From Methylomonas koyamae (GTDB lineage: Bacteria; Pseudomonadota; Gammaproteobacteria; Methylococcales; Methylomonadaceae): a stretch of DNA of 64,000 nucleotides. This document shows, piece after piece, positions 46,001 through 56,533 of this stretch; the stretch's first letter is position 1; each line of letters opens with the position of its first letter. The stretch covers positions 4,092,001 through 4,156,000 of the forward strand of contig NZ_AP019777.1 of assembly GCF_019669905.1 (NCBI RefSeq), read 5' to 3'. The position numbers and the translations under genes are program-made. Below the pieces are notes generated by a model. That model worked only from the letters and a program-made list of their open reading frames with translations, was not told the origin of the DNA and searched no databases.

Positions 46001-46909
46001 ATGCGTATTTCAACATCCTGGAACCATCAGTTGGGCCTGACAGCGATGCTGGACCAGCAATCCAAGCTCAACGAAACCCAATTGAAGCTGTCGTCCGGCA
46101 AAAAGTACCTGAACCCGGCCGAAAACGCCGTGGCGGCGACCAGCATGCTCAATTTCGAGCAAAACATTAAGGAAAACCAACAGTATCAAACCAACATCGG
46201 TGCGGCGCGGCAACGGTTGGGGCTGGAAGAGAGCAATTTGGCCAACGCTACCGATGTGCTGCACCGGATCCGCGAACTGACAGTACAAGCGCTGAACGAC
46301 ACCAACACCCAAACCAACCGTCAGCAAATCGCGATGGAAGTCGACGAGCTGAACAAACAATTGCTCAGCATCGCCAACACCAAAAACGCAAACGGCGAGT
46401 ATTTGTTTTCCGGCTACGCCAGCGACCGGCCGGCCTTCACCGACACGCCGGATTACGCCTACCAGGGCGACGCCAACCAACGCCAAATCGCGATCGGCCC
46501 CAACCGGCTGGTCACCGACGGCGATCCGGGCGAGGCGGTATTCGGCACTATCCAATTGGCGCCGCTTAGCGCCGGGTCCATCGACAACGTGTTGCAGGCA
46601 GTCGCACAATTATCCAGCGATTTAAAGAGCAACACGCCGAATAAGCTTTCGCTCGACGACCTGGACCGGGCGATGGTCCGCTTCGACAACGTTCGCGCCT
46701 CAGCCGGCGCCCGCCTGAACGCGTTGGACGATCAGGAAAACCTGAATGCCGACTATATTCTGGACAATAAAGCCACCGCGTCGGACATCGGCGACCTGGA
46801 CTATGCCGAGGCGCTGAGCAAATTCAACCAGCAACAGATCGCGTTGCAGGCCGCGCAACACGCATTCACCAAAGTACAAAACCTGTCGCTGTTCAATTAC
46901 ATTTCCTAA
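46001..46909 (+). CDS. flgL: Hook-filament junction protein FlgL (HAP3)
   Basis: 302 residues of the flagellin-like superfamily: LDQQSKLNETQLKLSSGKKYLNPAENAVAA at the N-terminus and the helical C-terminus ending in LFNYIS. Joins FlgK to the flagellin filament. Last gene of the plus-strand operon. Flagellin genes are outside the window. Confidence 0.94.
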   Translation: MRISTSWNHQLGLTAMLDQQSKLNETQLKLSSGKKYLNPAENAVAATSMLNFEQNIKENQQYQTNIGAARQRLGLEESNLANATDVLHRIRELTVQALNDTNTQTNRQQIAMEVDELNKQLLSIANTKNANGEYLFSGYASDRPAFTDTPDYAYQGDANQRQIAIGPNRLVTDGDPGEAVFGTIQLAPLSAGSIDNVLQAVAQLSSDLKSNTPNKLSLDDLDRAMVRFDNVRASAGARLNALDDQENLNADYILDNKATASDIGDLDYAEALSKFNQQQIALQAAQHAFTKVQNLSLFNYIS

Positions 46910-46937
46910 GCGCCGATCCGCCGGCAACCGCCGCAGC

Positions 46938-48023
46938 CTAGTCGAAGAAACCGGCGGCTTTCAGCTTCGCCACCAAGCGCCGGGTGAATTCGGCTTTGTC
47001 GCGCCGATCCAGATGCGCGCCGTCCGGCAATTCGAAACCGAATTCCGGATAGTCCCAACAATTGACGGTAAGCGCCGGACTATTCGCCGCAAACACGTCC
47101 CAGCCGGTCGCTCTGGGATAACGGTATTCCTCTATGGTTCTGACCAAGGCTGTGGATGGGAAATTGATAAAAGCCAGTTGAGCTCCTTTATTCTGGATTT
47201 GCCTGCCAAGACTATTGGTATAAGCGAATTGGTCGGCGCTAAATTGCACGGCGGCCGACTGCCTGAGTTTTTCGCCGACGGCTTGCTCGAACTTCTCCCG
47301 GCTATCGATCCCGTTCATGTCGAGCGGCTGGCCCAAACTACGCAACACCCGGTTGATATAAAAAGCCGGCTGTTGCACCAATTCGTAGTCGGCGTCGCGC
47401 TCGCGGTTGGCATAGGTCGTCAAATAAAACAGCCGGACCATGCCGGGAGAGGTCAGCCGCGTGAACAATACCTGCGGCGGAATTCCGCCACCGTACAACG
47501 CCAACTGCTGTTGCACCTGGCTTTTCAACAGGGTTTCCAATTTGGCCGAAACCAGATCCTTGTATTTGCGGTGGTAAAATGCCACCCATTCTTCGCCGCG
47601 GTCGTGCGGCCGGTCCGCGGCCAGTTTCCAAACGTCGCCGGACACCAACAATTTGCCGGTGATTGCCGGATCCTGCGCCATATCGGCCAGTACCGGTAAA
47701 AACTCCGACCCGTCTATCGCCAATTGCACCGGCGCCAGTCCGGTCTCGGCAGCCAATACGTCCAAATCCATGCCTAATTGCATCCTGGAGTCGCCGACCA
47801 AAATCAAGGCCTGCTTACCCAACAAAGCCGCTCTGCCGCGTTGCGCCGCCCAGAGCTCTTTGCTGTCCTGCACCGTCGGCCGAAAGCCGATTTGCCGCAG
47901 CCTGAGTTCGACCACAGCCAACAGCACAACGGCCGCCAACAAACCGAAGACAAACGCGCGCTTAGCGGCGGGATTCGGCAACCTATCGCTAGAATTGGAA
48001 ATAAATGAAGGCACGGCTGTCAC
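46938..48023 (-). CDS. SGNH-type (AlgX/AlgJ-like) membrane-anchored acyl-transfer partner
   Basis: 361 residues. One N-terminal membrane helix (AFVFGLLAAVVLLAVVEL), then a periplasmic SGNH-hydrolase-like domain with block I VGDSRMQLG (nucleophile Ser) and a C-terminal DxxH motif in PDGAHLD. Paired with the overlapping MBOAT gene, it would transfer acyl (usually acetyl) groups onto an exported glycan. The substrate is unknown. Its 35-base overlap with the MBOAT gene argues for a fixed partnership. Confidence 0.75.
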   Translation of the reverse strand: MTAVPSFISNSSDRLPNPAAKRAFVFGLLAAVVLLAVVELRLRQIGFRPTVQDSKELWAAQRGRAALLGKQALILVGDSRMQLGMDLDVLAAETGLAPVQLAIDGSEFLPVLADMAQDPAITGKLLVSGDVWKLAADRPHDRGEEWVAFYHRKYKDLVSAKLETLLKSQVQQQLALYGGGIPPQVLFTRLTSPGMVRLFYLTTYANRERDADYELVQQPAFYINRVLRSLGQPLDMNGIDSREKFEQAVGEKLRQSAAVQFSADQFAYTNSLGRQIQNKGAQLAFINFPSTALVRTIEEYRYPRATGWDVFAANSPALTVNCWDYPEFGFELPDGAHLDRRDKAEFTRRLVAKLKAAGFFD

Positions 48024-49401
48024 CGTTGGAAAATAGCACGACGGAAATCGTCAACCCGGCAATCACCGAGCCGCGGACCATGGGCGAAAATCGTTCGAAC
48101 AACTGCTCCAGCCGAATTTCCCGGGCCAGAATGTGCCATACCAACATCGCCGATACGATACCGGCCACCGCGATGCGGCTGGACTGGTCCAGCACAGCGG
48201 CACCATCGCTACGCACCAACGCGGCCGCCATCGCCGCCAGGTTTTCGAAGCCCTGAGCCCGAAACGGCATCCAGGTTAACGACACCAACAAAAATGTCGC
48301 CAACATCAGCGCCAGCCTGGCGGCAGAACTTTCAGGGCGGAAACCGGCGGCGTGCTTGACGCCGTGTTCCACCGCCAACAACCCGCCATGGATGATGCCC
48401 CATAAGGCAAAAGTCCAGGCAGCGCCGTGCCACAAGCCGCCCAGAACCATGACCAACACTAAATTGAAAACGGTCCGCAATGGGCGGACGCGGTTACCGC
48501 CCAGACTGAAGTAAAGGTAATCGCGCAGCCAACTCGACAGCGAAATATGCCAGCGCCGCCAGAAATCGGAAAAGCCCAAAGCGCCGTAGGGGCAATGGAA
48601 ATTGTCGGGCAGGCTGAAGCCCAAGGTCATCGCCGCACCGATGGCACACAGCGAATAGCCGGCAAAATCGAAAAATATCTGCCCGGAAAATGCCAACACC
48701 GCCAACCAGGCATCCGCCGCAGCGAAGGCTGCGGGATCGGCATAAACTCGGTCCACGACCGGCGCCAAACCGACATCGGCCAGTATGGCCTTGGCGAACA
48801 CGCCAAACAAAAACAAGGTCAAGCCCCAGACGAAATGGTCGGCTGCGGTTTGCCGCGGCGTCTTGCATTGCGGTAGGAATTGCGGCGCCCTGACGATAGG
48901 GCCGGCCACCAACTGCGGAAAAAATGTCACGAACAACGAGAAGTCGAGCAAGCTGGTTTCCGCGGCGATTTTGCGTTGGTAAACGTCCAGGGTGTAGGAC
49001 AGGCTTTGAAAGGTATAAAACGATATGCCGATCGGCAATACGATACCTAAAGGTTGCGGCTGGTAGCCTATTCCGAACCACGCCAAGATTTCGGCAGCGG
49101 TCTGGTTCAGGAAATCGGCATATTTAAAAAACCCCAGAAAACCCAGATTAACCAACAGGCTTAGCGCCAATAACGCCTTACGCCGCGGCTGATTCTGCGC
49201 CGCGCCGATCAGTTTGCCCAGACAAAAATCGACATTGGTCGAAATCCACAGCAACACAACGAACGGCGGGTTCCAGGCCGCGTAAAACAAATAACTGGCG
49301 ATCAACAGCATCAGCTTGCGGCTGCGCCAATCCGGGATCGAGTAATACAAGGCCAGAACTACTAGCCAGAAAATCAGAAATAAAAATGAATCGAATTGCA
49401 T
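47989..49401 (-). CDS. MBOAT family O-acyltransferase (AlgI-like)
   Basis: 470 residues with about ten membrane helices. Hallmarks: LPIGISFYTFQSLSYTLDVY, FFPQLVAGPIVRAPQFLPQ, FWRRWHISLSSWLRDYLYFSLGGNR and the catalytic His in GGLWHGAAWTFALWG. It moves acyl groups from a cytoplasmic donor across the inner membrane for a surface polysaccharide such as alginate or cellulose. No polymerase gene is nearby, so the glycan cannot be named. Confidence 0.9.
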   Translation of the reverse strand: MQFDSFLFLIFWLVVLALYYSIPDWRSRKLMLLIASYLFYAAWNPPFVVLLWISTNVDFCLGKLIGAAQNQPRRKALLALSLLVNLGFLGFFKYADFLNQTAAEILAWFGIGYQPQPLGIVLPIGISFYTFQSLSYTLDVYQRKIAAETSLLDFSLFVTFFPQLVAGPIVRAPQFLPQCKTPRQTAADHFVWGLTLFLFGVFAKAILADVGLAPVVDRVYADPAAFAAADAWLAVLAFSGQIFFDFAGYSLCAIGAAMTLGFSLPDNFHCPYGALGFSDFWRRWHISLSSWLRDYLYFSLGGNRVRPLRTVFNLVLVMVLGGLWHGAAWTFALWGIIHGGLLAVEHGVKHAAGFRPESSAARLALMLATFLLVSLTWMPFRAQGFENLAAMAAALVRSDGAAVLDQSSRIAVAGIVSAMLVWHILAREIRLEQLFERFSPMVRGSVIAGLTISVVLFSNGDSRAFIYFQF

Positions 49402-49531
49402 AAAGACGTTGCTGGCCGAGGCCGGAACGGGCGGCCGCCGAAAAAGTTTCGGCTAAGAGTAGTCCATAGCCGCAAATTCGGTAGCTCGCGAGCCGAATAA
49501 TCCACCCCGACCCGGTTAGCTGCCCAGCAGA

Positions 49532-50503
49532 TTACGTCTTGCGTGCGGCGATGGCCTGGCTCAGTTGGTATACCGCCATCGCGTACAGCGGACTGTGGTT
49601 GTAGCGGGTAATCACGTAAAAGTTATGCAGACCGATCCACAAGTCCTCGCCGGTTTGCTGCTGGTAGCTAAGCAGCTTGGCCTTTTCGGCGCCGGCCAAG
49701 TGCGGCGGCAATTCGACCTGTAACTGGCGCAGTTCGGCCACGCTGACATCGGGTTTGACGCCTTTGCTCAGAGCCTGCCGATACGATTCGCCCTTGGCCG
49801 AGACCGGAAAAGCCACCGGCGCACCGGGCTGCCACTGGTTGCGCACGAAATAATTGGCAACGCTGGCGATGGCGTCGGCCGGATTGCTCCAGATATCGCG
49901 TTTGCCGTCGCCGTCGAAATCCTTGGCAAAGCTGCGGAAACTGCTGGGCATGAATTGCGGGAATCCCATCGCCCCGGCATAGGAACCCATCGGTTGCAAC
50001 GGGTCCATGTGCTCTTCCCGCGCCAGCACCAGGAATTGTTCCAGCTCCTTCAGAAAAAACTCGCTGCGCGGCGGATAGGCGAAGCCGAGCGTGGCCAACG
50101 CGTCGATGACCCGGTATTTGCCGGTATGTGCGCCGTATTTGGTTTCGACGCCGATGATGGCGACGATGATTTCGGCCGGCACGCCGTACTGGCGCTCCAC
50201 CGCCTGCAAGGTGGCGGCGTTGTCTTTCCAGAATTGCACGCCGCCGGCGATGCGGGCTTCGGTCATGAAGATTTCGCGGTACTGAAACCAGGGCTTACCC
50301 TCGGCCGGCTTGGACATCGCATCCAGAATCGGCTGCTGGATGTTGACGGCTTTGAACAGACTGCGCAATTCCGCTTCGTTGAAACGGTGTTGCTTGGCCA
50401 TCTGTTTGACGAAAGCGTTAAAAGAGTCGGTCGGCGCGATTTCGGCGGCAACCGGGCCGATGCCGATCAGCGACAACAGCAGAACCGCGAATTTGGTTTT
50501 CAT
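49532..50503 (-). CDS. mltB: Lytic murein transglycosylase B
   Basis: 323 residues from the ATG at 50503 (an in-frame ATG lies at 50509). Signal peptide (FAVLLLSLIGIGPVAA). The catalytic domain shows IIVAIIGVETKYGAHTGKY with the catalytic Glu, GSYAGAMGFPQFMPSSF, and DGDGKRDIWSNPADAIASVANYF. It cleaves peptidoglycan with formation of 1,6-anhydro ends. The frame is open upstream into rodA; that part is not the gene. Last gene of the mre-mrd cluster, as is common for mltB-type genes. Confidence 0.9.
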   Translation of the reverse strand: MKTKFAVLLLSLIGIGPVAAEIAPTDSFNAFVKQMAKQHRFNEAELRSLFKAVNIQQPILDAMSKPAEGKPWFQYREIFMTEARIAGGVQFWKDNAATLQAVERQYGVPAEIIVAIIGVETKYGAHTGKYRVIDALATLGFAYPPRSEFFLKELEQFLVLAREEHMDPLQPMGSYAGAMGFPQFMPSSFRSFAKDFDGDGKRDIWSNPADAIASVANYFVRNQWQPGAPVAFPVSAKGESYRQALSKGVKPDVSVAELRQLQVELPPHLAGAEKAKLLSYQQQTGEDLWIGLHNFYVITRYNHSPLYAMAVYQLSQAIAARKT

Positions 50504-50553
50504 AGTCATGTCAAAGTTGGATAAAAATGGCCCGGCCACCGACCGGGCGGGCG

Positions 50554-51684
50554 TTATACCGGCAACAACTTCCGGTGGGTATGGATCGACATCAAAATAC
50601 CGAAACCGGCCATCAATGTCACCATCGACGTGCCGCCGTAACTGACCAGCGGCAGCGGCACGCCGACCACCGGCAAAATGCCGATCACCATGCCGATGTT
50701 GACGAACACATAGACGAAAAACGTGAACGACAGGCTGCCGGCCAGCAAGCGGCAATAGGTATCCTGAGCTTGCACCGCGATGTAAAAACAGCGGCTGATC
50801 ACCAGTAAATACAACAGCAGCAGGCCGACGCAGCCGAACAGGCCGAACTCCTCGGCAAATACCGCGAAGATGAAATCGGTGGAACTCTCCGGCAGAAAAT
50901 CCAATTCGGCCTGGGTACTGCCCAGCCAGCCTTTGCCGTTGATACCGCCGGAGCCGATCGCAATTTTGGATTGAATGATGTGGTAACCGGTGCCCATCGG
51001 ATCGGCCTCCGGATTGAACAAGGTCAACACCCGATTGCGTTGGTATTCGCGCATAAAGTGCCACAGAATCGGCGTCGACGCCGCCAGCCCGACTACCGCG
51101 CTCAGCATAAACCACCACGACAGTCCGGCAAAAAACAACACGGCCGCCCCCGAACTGGCCACCAGCAATGCCGTGCCCAAATCCGGCTGTTTGGCGATCA
51201 ACAGCACCGGCACCAGCAGCAACCCGGCAGCGATCATGACATGCTTGGGTTTGGGCGGCAGCGAATGTTCGGCCAGATACCAGGCCACCATCATCGGCGC
51301 ACTGATTTTGGTGAACTCGGACGGTTGAAACCTAAAAAAACCCAAATCCAGCCAGCGCTGGGCACCCATGCTGATCTGACCGATTACTGCAACGGCGATC
51401 AGCAACAACACGCACACCGAAAACAAAGCGACGGAAAAAGTCTGAAACCGGCGCGGATTGATGTGCGCCAATACCGTCATCAAGCCGATCGCCAACCCGG
51501 CACGGCTGGCATGGCGTACCAGCATTGCCACTTCCTGGCCGCCGGCGCTGTACAAGATCACGAAACTCAGTACCAAAATCATCAACAAACCGATGAATAG
51601 CGGAATATCGATATGCAATTTGCGCAGCAGGTTGCCAAGCAGCGACGGCGTTTGAAATTGTTCGTTGCGCATTTCGTGTCTCAT
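50554..51684 (-). CDS. rodA: Peptidoglycan polymerase RodA (SEDS)
   Basis: 376 residues with ten membrane helices. SEDS-family blocks are clear: WLDLGFFRFQPSEFTKI, KQPDLGTALLVASSGAAVLFF, GSTQAELDFLPESSTDFIFAVFAEEFG and VGVPLPLVSYGGTSMVT. It polymerises lipid II glycan strands for side-wall growth with PBP2. It overlaps mrdA by 4 bases. Confidence 0.95.
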   Translation of the reverse strand: MRHEMRNEQFQTPSLLGNLLRKLHIDIPLFIGLLMILVLSFVILYSAGGQEVAMLVRHASRAGLAIGLMTVLAHINPRRFQTFSVALFSVCVLLLIAVAVIGQISMGAQRWLDLGFFRFQPSEFTKISAPMMVAWYLAEHSLPPKPKHVMIAAGLLLVPVLLIAKQPDLGTALLVASSGAAVLFFAGLSWWFMLSAVVGLAASTPILWHFMREYQRNRVLTLFNPEADPMGTGYHIIQSKIAIGSGGINGKGWLGSTQAELDFLPESSTDFIFAVFAEEFGLFGCVGLLLLYLLVISRCFYIAVQAQDTYCRLLAGSLSFTFFVYVFVNIGMVIGILPVVGVPLPLVSYGGTSMVTLMAGFGILMSIHTHRKLLPV

Positions 51685-53531
51685 GGCGCAGCGTCCTTGG
51701 TTTGGTTAAGGTAAGCGTCGATGATTTCGGCGGCGATAGGCGCGGCCACGGAACCGCCGTGGCCGCCATGCTCGGCGATCACCGCGACGGCAATCTGCGG
51801 GTCGTGCACCGGCGCCAAGGCGATAAACAAGGCATGGTCGCGCATTTTGAAGTCGACCGCATCCTCGTTGTATTTTTCCTCCTGCTTGACCGTGAACACC
51901 TGTGCGGTTCCGGTTTTGCCGGCGATCTGGTAATTGATATTTTTTGCGATCAATTTCGCGGTGCCGCGCGGGCTGTGAACCACGTTGGTCATGGAGCGGA
52001 GGATGTTGTCGACATTGGCCGGTTTCAACGGAATGTCGGGGACGATACGCAGTTCGGGCGGCGCGGCGTAATCCGGCGTGATGATTTCCTGCACCAGGTG
52101 CGGGTTGACCACTTTGCCGTAATTGGCCAGCGTCGCGGTGGCGCGCGCCAATTGCAGCGGGGTCACCTGGGTGTAGCCTTGGCCTATCCCGGTAATCACC
52201 GTCTCGCCGGGAAACCAGACCTGGTTGCGGTAACGCCGCTTCCATTCCTTGGACGGCATCAAGCCGTCGACCTCTCCGACTAGATCGATACCGCTTTTCT
52301 CGCCGAAGCCGAATTTATGCATGAAGCCGGACATCTTGTCGATGCCCAAAGCCATCGCCAGATCGTAAAAGTACACGTCGCAGGACTCGGTGATCGCTTC
52401 GTTCATGTCGACCATGCCGTGTCCCCATTTCTTCCAATCCCGGTATTTGTGGTCGACGTTGGGCAATTTGTAATAGCCGGGGCAAAACAGGCGGTGGCCG
52501 TAATCGATCACGCCGTACTCCAGGCCGGCCAAGGCATAAAACGGTTTCATCGTCGATCCCGGCGGATACAGGCCGCGCAAGGCCCGGTTATACAAGGGCT
52601 GGTCTTCGGAATCCTTCAACGCCTTGTAATCCTTGGCCGAAATACCGGAGACGAACGGATTCGGGTCGAAGCCGGGCCGGCTGGCGAAGACCAATACCCC
52701 GCCGGTCTTGATTTCGATCGCCACTGCCGCGCCGTTGTATTCGTGCAGCGCGTCGTAGGCGATTTTTTGCAGATCGATATCCAGCGTCAAATAAATGTTG
52801 GAGCCGGCTACCGGCTCCACCGTCGACACGGTACGCAAGGCTCGGGACTGGGCGTTGGTTTCGATTTCCTCGTAACCGGCCGTTCCCAGCAAATGGCTTT
52901 CGTAATATTTCTCGATGCCGATTTTGCCGATCTGGTCGGTGCCGCGGTACTGTTCCAGCGGCAACTTTTTCAGCTCGTCCTCGCTGATTCTGCCGACGTA
53001 GCCGACGACGTGGGCGGCCAGATCGGCGTAAGGGTAATGCCGCACCAGGCGGGCGTAGACGTCGACGCCGGGAAAATACGGCCGCACCACAGCAAATTTG
53101 GCAACGTCCTCGTCGGTCAGATTTTGCAGTAACGGCGTCGTGGTAAAGGATTTATTGCGCTTACGCAACTTTTGGAAGGCATCGATTTTTTCCTCGGAGA
53201 TATTCAGCAACTGCTGCAAACGCTTCAGCGTATCGTCCAGGTCGGCGATCTGTTCCGGGATCAATTCCAGGCTGTAAGTCGGCACGTTCTCCGCCAACAT
53301 CCGGCCTTTGCGGTCGTAAATGACGCCGCGGGTCGGCGGCAGCGGCGAAATTTTGATGCGGTTGTCTTTGGACAGCGTGGCGTAATGCTCGTGGCCTACC
53401 ACTTGCAGGTAAACCAGGCGCACCACCAAGCCGACGATCAGGAACAATATCAAAATAAAAGCCGCGACGATGCGGCTCAAAAACAGGCGGCTTTCCGCCA
53501 ACGGGTCCTTGATCGCGAATTTTCTATCCAT
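51681..53531 (-). CDS. mrdA: Penicillin-binding protein 2
   Basis: 616 residues. One N-terminal membrane helix (IVAAFILILFLIVGLVVRLVYL), a pedestal domain, and a transpeptidase domain with catalytic SxxK in PPGSTMKPF, SxN-type SCD in AITESCDVYF and KTG in AGKTGTAQVF. Transpeptidase partner of RodA in the elongasome. Confidence 0.95.
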   Translation of the reverse strand: MDRKFAIKDPLAESRLFLSRIVAAFILILFLIVGLVVRLVYLQVVGHEHYATLSKDNRIKISPLPPTRGVIYDRKGRMLAENVPTYSLELIPEQIADLDDTLKRLQQLLNISEEKIDAFQKLRKRNKSFTTTPLLQNLTDEDVAKFAVVRPYFPGVDVYARLVRHYPYADLAAHVVGYVGRISEDELKKLPLEQYRGTDQIGKIGIEKYYESHLLGTAGYEEIETNAQSRALRTVSTVEPVAGSNIYLTLDIDLQKIAYDALHEYNGAAVAIEIKTGGVLVFASRPGFDPNPFVSGISAKDYKALKDSEDQPLYNRALRGLYPPGSTMKPFYALAGLEYGVIDYGHRLFCPGYYKLPNVDHKYRDWKKWGHGMVDMNEAITESCDVYFYDLAMALGIDKMSGFMHKFGFGEKSGIDLVGEVDGLMPSKEWKRRYRNQVWFPGETVITGIGQGYTQVTPLQLARATATLANYGKVVNPHLVQEIITPDYAAPPELRIVPDIPLKPANVDNILRSMTNVVHSPRGTAKLIAKNINYQIAGKTGTAQVFTVKQEEKYNEDAVDFKMRDHALFIALAPVHDPQIAVAVIAEHGGHGGSVAAPIAAEIIDAYLNQTKDAAP

Positions 53532-53537
53532 GCCCGA

Positions 53538-54032
53538 TCAGACGATGCGCGCCATGACCCGGATATAGCGCAGCACCACAAACACCAGCGGCCACGCCAG
53601 AGTGCCGCTCAGCACCGGATACCAAAACTCCAGCGGCAAACGGTTGCCGGCGCGCATGCTTTCCAAACCGAAAACCACGCATTGCGAACCCAACAAACAG
53701 AAAAACACCCACAGGCACTGCTGCACGATCGGAAATTGGCGCAGGCGGCGATGCTCGTTGATACTGAAATAACAGATCAACGCATAGATCAGCGCATATT
53801 GGCCCAACAAGCGGCCGGTCAGCACGTCGGCCAATAGCCCTACCGCCCAGGCGGAAAATACGCCGAAGCGCTCAGGCAGGGCGATGGCCCAGTAAATCAA
53901 TACCAGCACCACCCAATCGGGGTTGAATATGTCCATCGCCGGAAACAAGGACATCACCCGCAACACCATCGCCGCGGCAACGGTCACGGCGAAATAGGAA
54001 CCGGCCAACACATCAAGGCGCGCCATTGGCAC
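53538..54032 (-). CDS. mreD: Rod shape-determining protein MreD
   Basis: 164 residues, five hydrophobic segments (MVLRVMSLFPAMDIFNPDWVVLVLIYWAIALPERFGVFSAWAVGLLADVLTG is the diagnostic first half, given here as context). Inner-membrane part of the MreBCD complex. It overlaps the end of mreC by 20 bases and is followed 6 bases later by mrdA. Confidence 0.92.
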   Translation of the reverse strand: MPMARLDVLAGSYFAVTVAAAMVLRVMSLFPAMDIFNPDWVVLVLIYWAIALPERFGVFSAWAVGLLADVLTGRLLGQYALIYALICYFSINEHRRLRQFPIVQQCLWVFFCLLGSQCVVFGLESMRAGNRLPLEFWYPVLSGTLAWPLVFVVLRYIRVMARIV

Positions 54033-54912
54033 TTTCCCGCGTATCCGAAACGTCCGCCGCCGGCTTGCCCGGCTCGCCCAACACTACCGGCGTCGAATGA
54101 CTCCAGACGATCAAAAATTCCCGGCTTTTTTCCAGATCCGCTTTCGGCGTGGCATAAATGTTGGCGAAGGATTTGTCCGGCCGGGCTTCGAACTTGTCGA
54201 CCACCGCCACCGGATAACCGGCCGGGAACACGCCGCCCAAACCCGATGTGACCAGCAAGTCGCCCGGCACGACGTCAGCGTTATTCGCCAGAAACGGCAA
54301 ATGCAAGCGGTTGGGTTGGCCGGTCCCGAACGCAATGGTACGCAGGCCGTTGCGGTTGACTTGGACCGGGATGGCGTGGTCGGGGTCAGTGATCAACATT
54401 ACCTCCGAGCTGGACGGCAAGGCCCGGACCACTTGGCCGACGATACCGTTGGCATCCAGCACCGGCTGTTCGGGGTGAACGCCGAACCGGGTGCCTTTGT
54501 TGACGACGACGGTATGCTCGTAAGGCGCCAGTTTGACCGAAACCAATTCGGCAACCAGCACTTGCTCGCCGAGTTGAAACGAGTTTTCCAACAGCATGCG
54601 CAGCCGGGTGTTCTCCTTCTCCAGCGCCGCCAGTTTCAATAATTTGGCATCGTTGACGAATTGCTGCTCCTTCAGGCGGCGGTTCTCTTTTTGCAGCTCG
54701 ACGAACGAAATAACAGTGTCGGAAAAGGAATGGGACAAATCGACTGGCAACGAAGCCAGCGCTTGCAACGGATAGGTCAGCACGGACAGCAGCGACCGCA
54801 AGCGGCTCAGCCGCTCGCTGCGGTAATCGACTACCAGCATCGAAACGGAAACCAGCAACGCTACCAATAAACGGGTGTTAAGCGAAGGACCTTTGGCGAA
54901 TAAGAGTTTGAT
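54013..54912 (-). CDS. mreC: Rod shape-determining protein MreC, apparent ATC start
   Basis: About 299 residues: a short cytoplasmic N-terminus, one membrane helix (LLVALLVSVSMLVV), a coiled coil (ELQKENRRLKEQQFV, LAALEKENTRLRMLLENS) and the beta-rich MreC domain (VVNKGTRFGVHPEQPVLDANGIVGQV, DLLVTSGLGGVFPAGYPVA). The family N-terminus (KLLFAKGPSLNTRL) is encoded immediately after an ATC codon at 54912-54910, which is preceded by an AGAGG ribosome site and an in-frame TAG. The nearest standard start, TTG at 54867, has no ribosome site and would remove the conserved N-terminus. The start is therefore placed at ATC. Confidence 0.88.
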   Translation of the reverse strand: MKLLFAKGPSLNTRLLVALLVSVSMLVVDYRSERLSRLRSLLSVLTYPLQALASLPVDLSHSFSDTVISFVELQKENRRLKEQQFVNDAKLLKLAALEKENTRLRMLLENSFQLGEQVLVAELVSVKLAPYEHTVVVNKGTRFGVHPEQPVLDANGIVGQVVRALPSSSEVMLITDPDHAIPVQVNRNGLRTIAFGTGQPNRLHLPFLANNADVVPGDLLVTSGLGGVFPAGYPVAVVDKFEARPDKSFANIYATPKADLEKSREFLIVWSHSTPVVLGEPGKPAADVSDTRESANGAP

Positions 54913-55078
54913 GGCAAACCTCTAATGTCTAAACGCAACGATCAAAATCGCCGCCAACGCGTGCGGGCGTGGACCGACCCAGTCTGCGGTACACTGCCGG
55001 GCTAGATACAAGCCTATTTGGTTAAGACGGCTGGGACTAGGATTTCCCCACCGGTCCCGGAGAGAATTGTGGCGGATT

Positions 55079-56158
<1,080 letters not shown>

Positions 56159-56236
56159 CTACTTTATCAATCAAGCGGGTATTTGAGCAAGATATAAAGT
56201 ATCATAGTTTTACTAAGAAAACCTGGAGTTAGAAGA

Positions 56237-56524
56237 ATGTCCTTAACGGCGAATGACGTTAAAAAAATCGCTCACCTGGCTAGGTTGGGCATTGCCGAAC
56301 AAGACGTCGAACACTATGCAAAAGACCTGTCCGGAATCCTGGACCTGATGACCCGAATGGGCCAACTCGATACCTCCGGCATCGCGCCGATGGCGCATCC
56401 GCTGGACCAAACCCAACGCCTGCGTGCCGACCAAGTAACCGAATCCAACCAACGCGAGCATTTCCAGGCAATCGCCCCGCAAACCGAAGCCGGATTGTAT
56501 CTGGCACCCAAAGTCATCGAGTAA
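56237..56524 (+). CDS. gatC: Asp/Glu-tRNA amidotransferase subunit C
   Basis: 95 residues, standard GatC: LTANDVKKIAHLARLGIAEQD, LDLMTRMGQLDTSGIAPMAHP, LRADQVTE, YLAPKVIE. Stabilises the GatA-GatB interface. Ribosome site TGGAG before the ATG. First gene of the gat operon. Confidence 0.95.
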   Translation: MSLTANDVKKIAHLARLGIAEQDVEHYAKDLSGILDLMTRMGQLDTSGIAPMAHPLDQTQRLRADQVTESNQREHFQAIAPQTEAGLYLAPKVIE

Positions 56525-56533
56525 GGACGCCCC

